A DNA stretch of 5,844 nt from Deltaproteobacteria bacterium. Lineage in GTDB: Bacteria > Desulfobacterota > DSM-4660 > Desulfatiglandales > Desulfatiglandaceae. This document shows, one piece after another, positions 4,913-5,844 of this stretch (positions are counted from its first letter, which is position 1; each line of letters opens with the position of its first letter). The stretch is taken from NCBI GenBank assembly GCA_019313765.1, contig JAFDAP010000130.1, positions 1 through 5,844 on the forward strand, read 5' to 3'. Both the position numbers and the translations under genes were made by a program. The notes under the pieces are model-generated. The model saw only the letters and a list, made by a program, of their open reading frames with translations, had not been told where the DNA came from and did not search any database.

Positions 4913-5374
4913 ATGAAAGAATTACGCAGAAAAGACCGTGCCATCACGAAAGAGGAAGCAATAGCCTTATTAAGTAAGGCGGAATATGGAGTACTGTCGA
5001 CCGTCTCAGAAAATGGAAAACCTTATGGTGTGCCTCTTAACTTTTGTATCATTGACCATTGTATATATTTCCATTGTGCCGTTAAAGGACAGAAAATCGA
5101 CAATATCAAACAAAATAAATCTGTCTCGTTTTGCACGGTCGGAAATATAAAAATATTGCCTGATGAATTTGGCACAAAATATGAGAGCGTAATTGTTTCA
5201 GGAGAGGTTGAAGAAGTGTTTGATGCCAACAAACAGATGGCGTTGGAAGGTTTATTGTACAAATATTCGCCGGATTATATCGACCAAGGATTAAAATATA
5301 TAGCGTCTTTAAAAGAAATAACCAGGGTATTTAAGATTACTATTAACAAATTATCCGGCAAGGCACGAAAGTAA
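4913..5374 (+). CDS. NimA-like pyridoxamine 5'-phosphate oxidase family flavoprotein
   Basis: This is a predicted cytoplasmic FMN-binding split-barrel protein of 153 aa. Relatives are annotated as pyridoxamine 5'-phosphate oxidase-related or 5-nitroimidazole resistance (NimA-type) proteins; the latter reduce nitro groups. The family pattern is clear. RRKDRAITKEEA (5-16) and YGVLSTVSENGKPYGVPLNF (25-44) come first, then IYFHCAVKGQKIDNIKQN (51-68), SVSFCTVG and FGTKYESVIVSGEVEE. A C-terminal segment ending in INKLSGKARK follows. Length is normal and no residue gap is evident. The ATG has GGGA (4903-4906) 6 nt upstream. It probably shares a transcript with the FmdE-family gene. The coding sequence is visibly richer in A/T than its upstream neighbour, which suggests separate ancestry. 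Substrate and any drug resistance cannot be inferred from sequence alone. Confidence 0.9.
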   Translation: MKELRRKDRAITKEEAIALLSKAEYGVLSTVSENGKPYGVPLNFCIIDHCIYFHCAVKGQKIDNIKQNKSVSFCTVGNIKILPDEFGTKYESVIVSGEVEEVFDANKQMALEGLLYKYSPDYIDQGLKYIASLKEITRVFKITINKLSGKARK

Positions 5375-5381
5375 TGACTCC

Positions 5382-5402
5382 GCCTAATGCTTCAGCGGAC
5401 CC
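5382..5402 (+). other. attC-left-half-like word after the flavoprotein gene (speculative)
   Basis: gcctaat followed by gcttcagcggaccc, 7 nt after the stop codon, looks like the R''-L'' half of an integron attC site. A possible L' partner, gctga (5427-5431), pairs with tcagc (5392-5396). No matching right core (GTTRRRY) is found downstream. The word is a near-copy of 4049-4062. Confidence 0.2.
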
Positions 5403-5414
5403 TTAGACCTGCAA

Positions 5415-5436
5415 CCCGCACTCGGGGCTGATATTT
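5415..5436 (+). terminator. Possible weak terminator of the two-gene unit
   Basis: A short GC stem cccg/cggg (5415-5418 with 5423-5426) with loop cact is followed by gctgatatttt. The stem has only 4 bp and the T-run is delayed, so this is a weak candidate. No better one lies between the flavoprotein gene and the convergent small gene. Confidence 0.25.
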
Positions 5437-5479
5437 TAAAGGGGCCTAAGTATTCAAATCCCGTCATTCGATCGTCGAG

Positions 5480-5608
5480 CTACTGCTTGTCAACGTCAGG
5501 ATCTTGGTTCTTCTTCCCTTGACGCTGATCCAGCTTTTCCTTCGCTTTCTTCTTTCGCTTAAGCTCTTTCTCATACTTTTTAAAGCTATAATTATTGCGT
5601 TTAGCCAT
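5480..5608 (-). CDS. Small basic conserved hypothetical protein (42 aa)
   Basis: This short reading frame is very likely real. It encodes 42 aa beginning MAKRNNYSFKKYEKELKRKK and continuing with further Lys/Glu/Gln-rich sequence to DPDVDKQ. The pattern xRNNYSFxKxxKExxKxKKKxEK is one I recognise from a widespread family of tiny hypothetical proteins in proteobacteria, whose role is unknown. The middle (about residues 9-35) should be a highly charged helix, possibly nucleic-acid or ribosome associated, but that is a guess from charge alone. It has no cysteines, signal peptide or membrane segment. The start is well supported by AAGGAGG (5612-5618) 3 nt before the ATG. It converges on the flavoprotein gene and stands alone. 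Confidence 0.8.
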   Translation of the reverse strand: MAKRNNYSFKKYEKELKRKKKAKEKLDQRQGKKNQDPDVDKQ

Positions 5609-5650
5609 GATCCTCCTTTTTCCAAGATTTAGGCCTGATGCCGACTCTCA

Positions 5651-5678
5651 ACTATACCCCATAATTTCGCAGGTTAAC
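5651..5678 (-). promoter_or_regulatory. Possible promoter of the small basic protein gene
   Basis: On the minus strand, TATAGT (5651-5656) is a good -10 box. GTTAAC (5673-5678) is a poor -35 candidate 16 nt upstream. The -10 box is about 42 nt from the start codon, leaving room for a short leader with the strong ribosome binding site. Confidence 0.3.
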
Positions 5679-5730
5679 TTAAATGATTCGATCTCGTAAC
5701 CATAATGTTAAGAGCACTCCACCCTAAATC

Positions 5731-5844
5731 GAGACCTTTGCAAAACGTCCACTTTTGCCCAATCTCTGCGTCAGGCTCAAATTTTAATCCTCGAAATACT
5801 CAATGTATGGATGCCTGTCCCGCTTGGCATCCTAAGCGGGGTGG
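5731..5844. mobile_element. Probable end of a repetitive or IS-type element, cut by the window edge
   Basis: Starting at gagacctttgcaaaacg (5731) the sequence changes character and no gene can be read on either strand. From memory, ends with gagacctttgcaaa and a following tctgcgtcaggctcaaattt / cctcgaaatactcaatgtat stretch recur beside transposases and as dispersed repeats in Desulfobacterota genomes. This is recall, not a search. The other end is outside the window, so neither type nor length can be given. Confidence 0.4.
5809..5840. repeat. Interleaved 7-bp stems (pseudoknot-like)
   Basis: ggatgcc (5809-5815) is the exact reverse complement of ggcatcc (5826-5832), and cccgctt (5819-5825) of aagcggg (5834-5840). 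The order A-B-A'-B' means the stems are interleaved. They would be either alternative hairpins or an H-type pseudoknot if transcribed. It sits inside the presumed repetitive element at the window's end. Confidence 0.55.

Overview
The window reads as an accessory stretch of a chromosome from an anaerobic proteobacterium-like organism. Desulfobacterota (the former Deltaproteobacteria) is my best guess. It rests on a stand-alone FmdE-family protein with a C-terminal zinc finger, a DUF3795-type cysteine-rich protein, and the style of the degraded IS200-like transposase. No rRNA or housekeeping gene is present, so the assignment is an inference.

Layout. Positions 1-249 hold the 3' end of a DUF3795-like metal-binding protein, closed by a strong hairpin terminator (332-360). 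Positions 361-1149 have no credible gene. They hold short repeats: a four-copy 16-bp tandem array, an inverted pair of 'gacaggatta' words, and several hairpins. On the minus strand, 1150-1859 is a type II toxin-antitoxin operon: a Phd/YefM-like antitoxin followed 2 nt later by a VapC-like PIN toxin. Its promoter is built into an array of 9-bp direct repeats (1872-1917). Next to it is the relic of a transposable element (about 1938-2329). Its ends are inverted repeats and its transposase has lost the catalytic middle, gained an in-frame stop and suffered a frameshift.

On the plus strand, 2434-3996 encodes a predicted lipoprotein adenosine deaminase of the ADA2/ADGF type with all expected zinc and catalytic residues. 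A weak terminator follows, then a 187-bp foldback element (4118-4304) that ends 3 nt before the ribosome binding site of an FmdE-family gene (4322-4855). A NimA-like flavin split-barrel protein (4913-5374) lies 57 nt further on and is probably co-transcribed. After that, a 42-aa basic protein too short for most ORF callers is encoded on the minus strand (5480-5608) with a near-perfect Shine-Dalgarno sequence. The window closes in what looks like the end of another repetitive or IS-type element (from about 5731), including an H-type pseudoknot-like arrangement.

The genes do not form one pathway. Single genes of different type and base composition are separated by mobile-element debris, as in a variable region. 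Three of the plus-strand genes are followed by words resembling the left half of integron attC sites. This is a speculative cassette signal and is reported with its weaknesses. I see no clear undescribed multi-gene defence or biosynthetic system. The best second-look items are the foldback element, the internally deleted transposase element, the toxin-antitoxin operator array and the lipoprotein ADA2-like enzyme.
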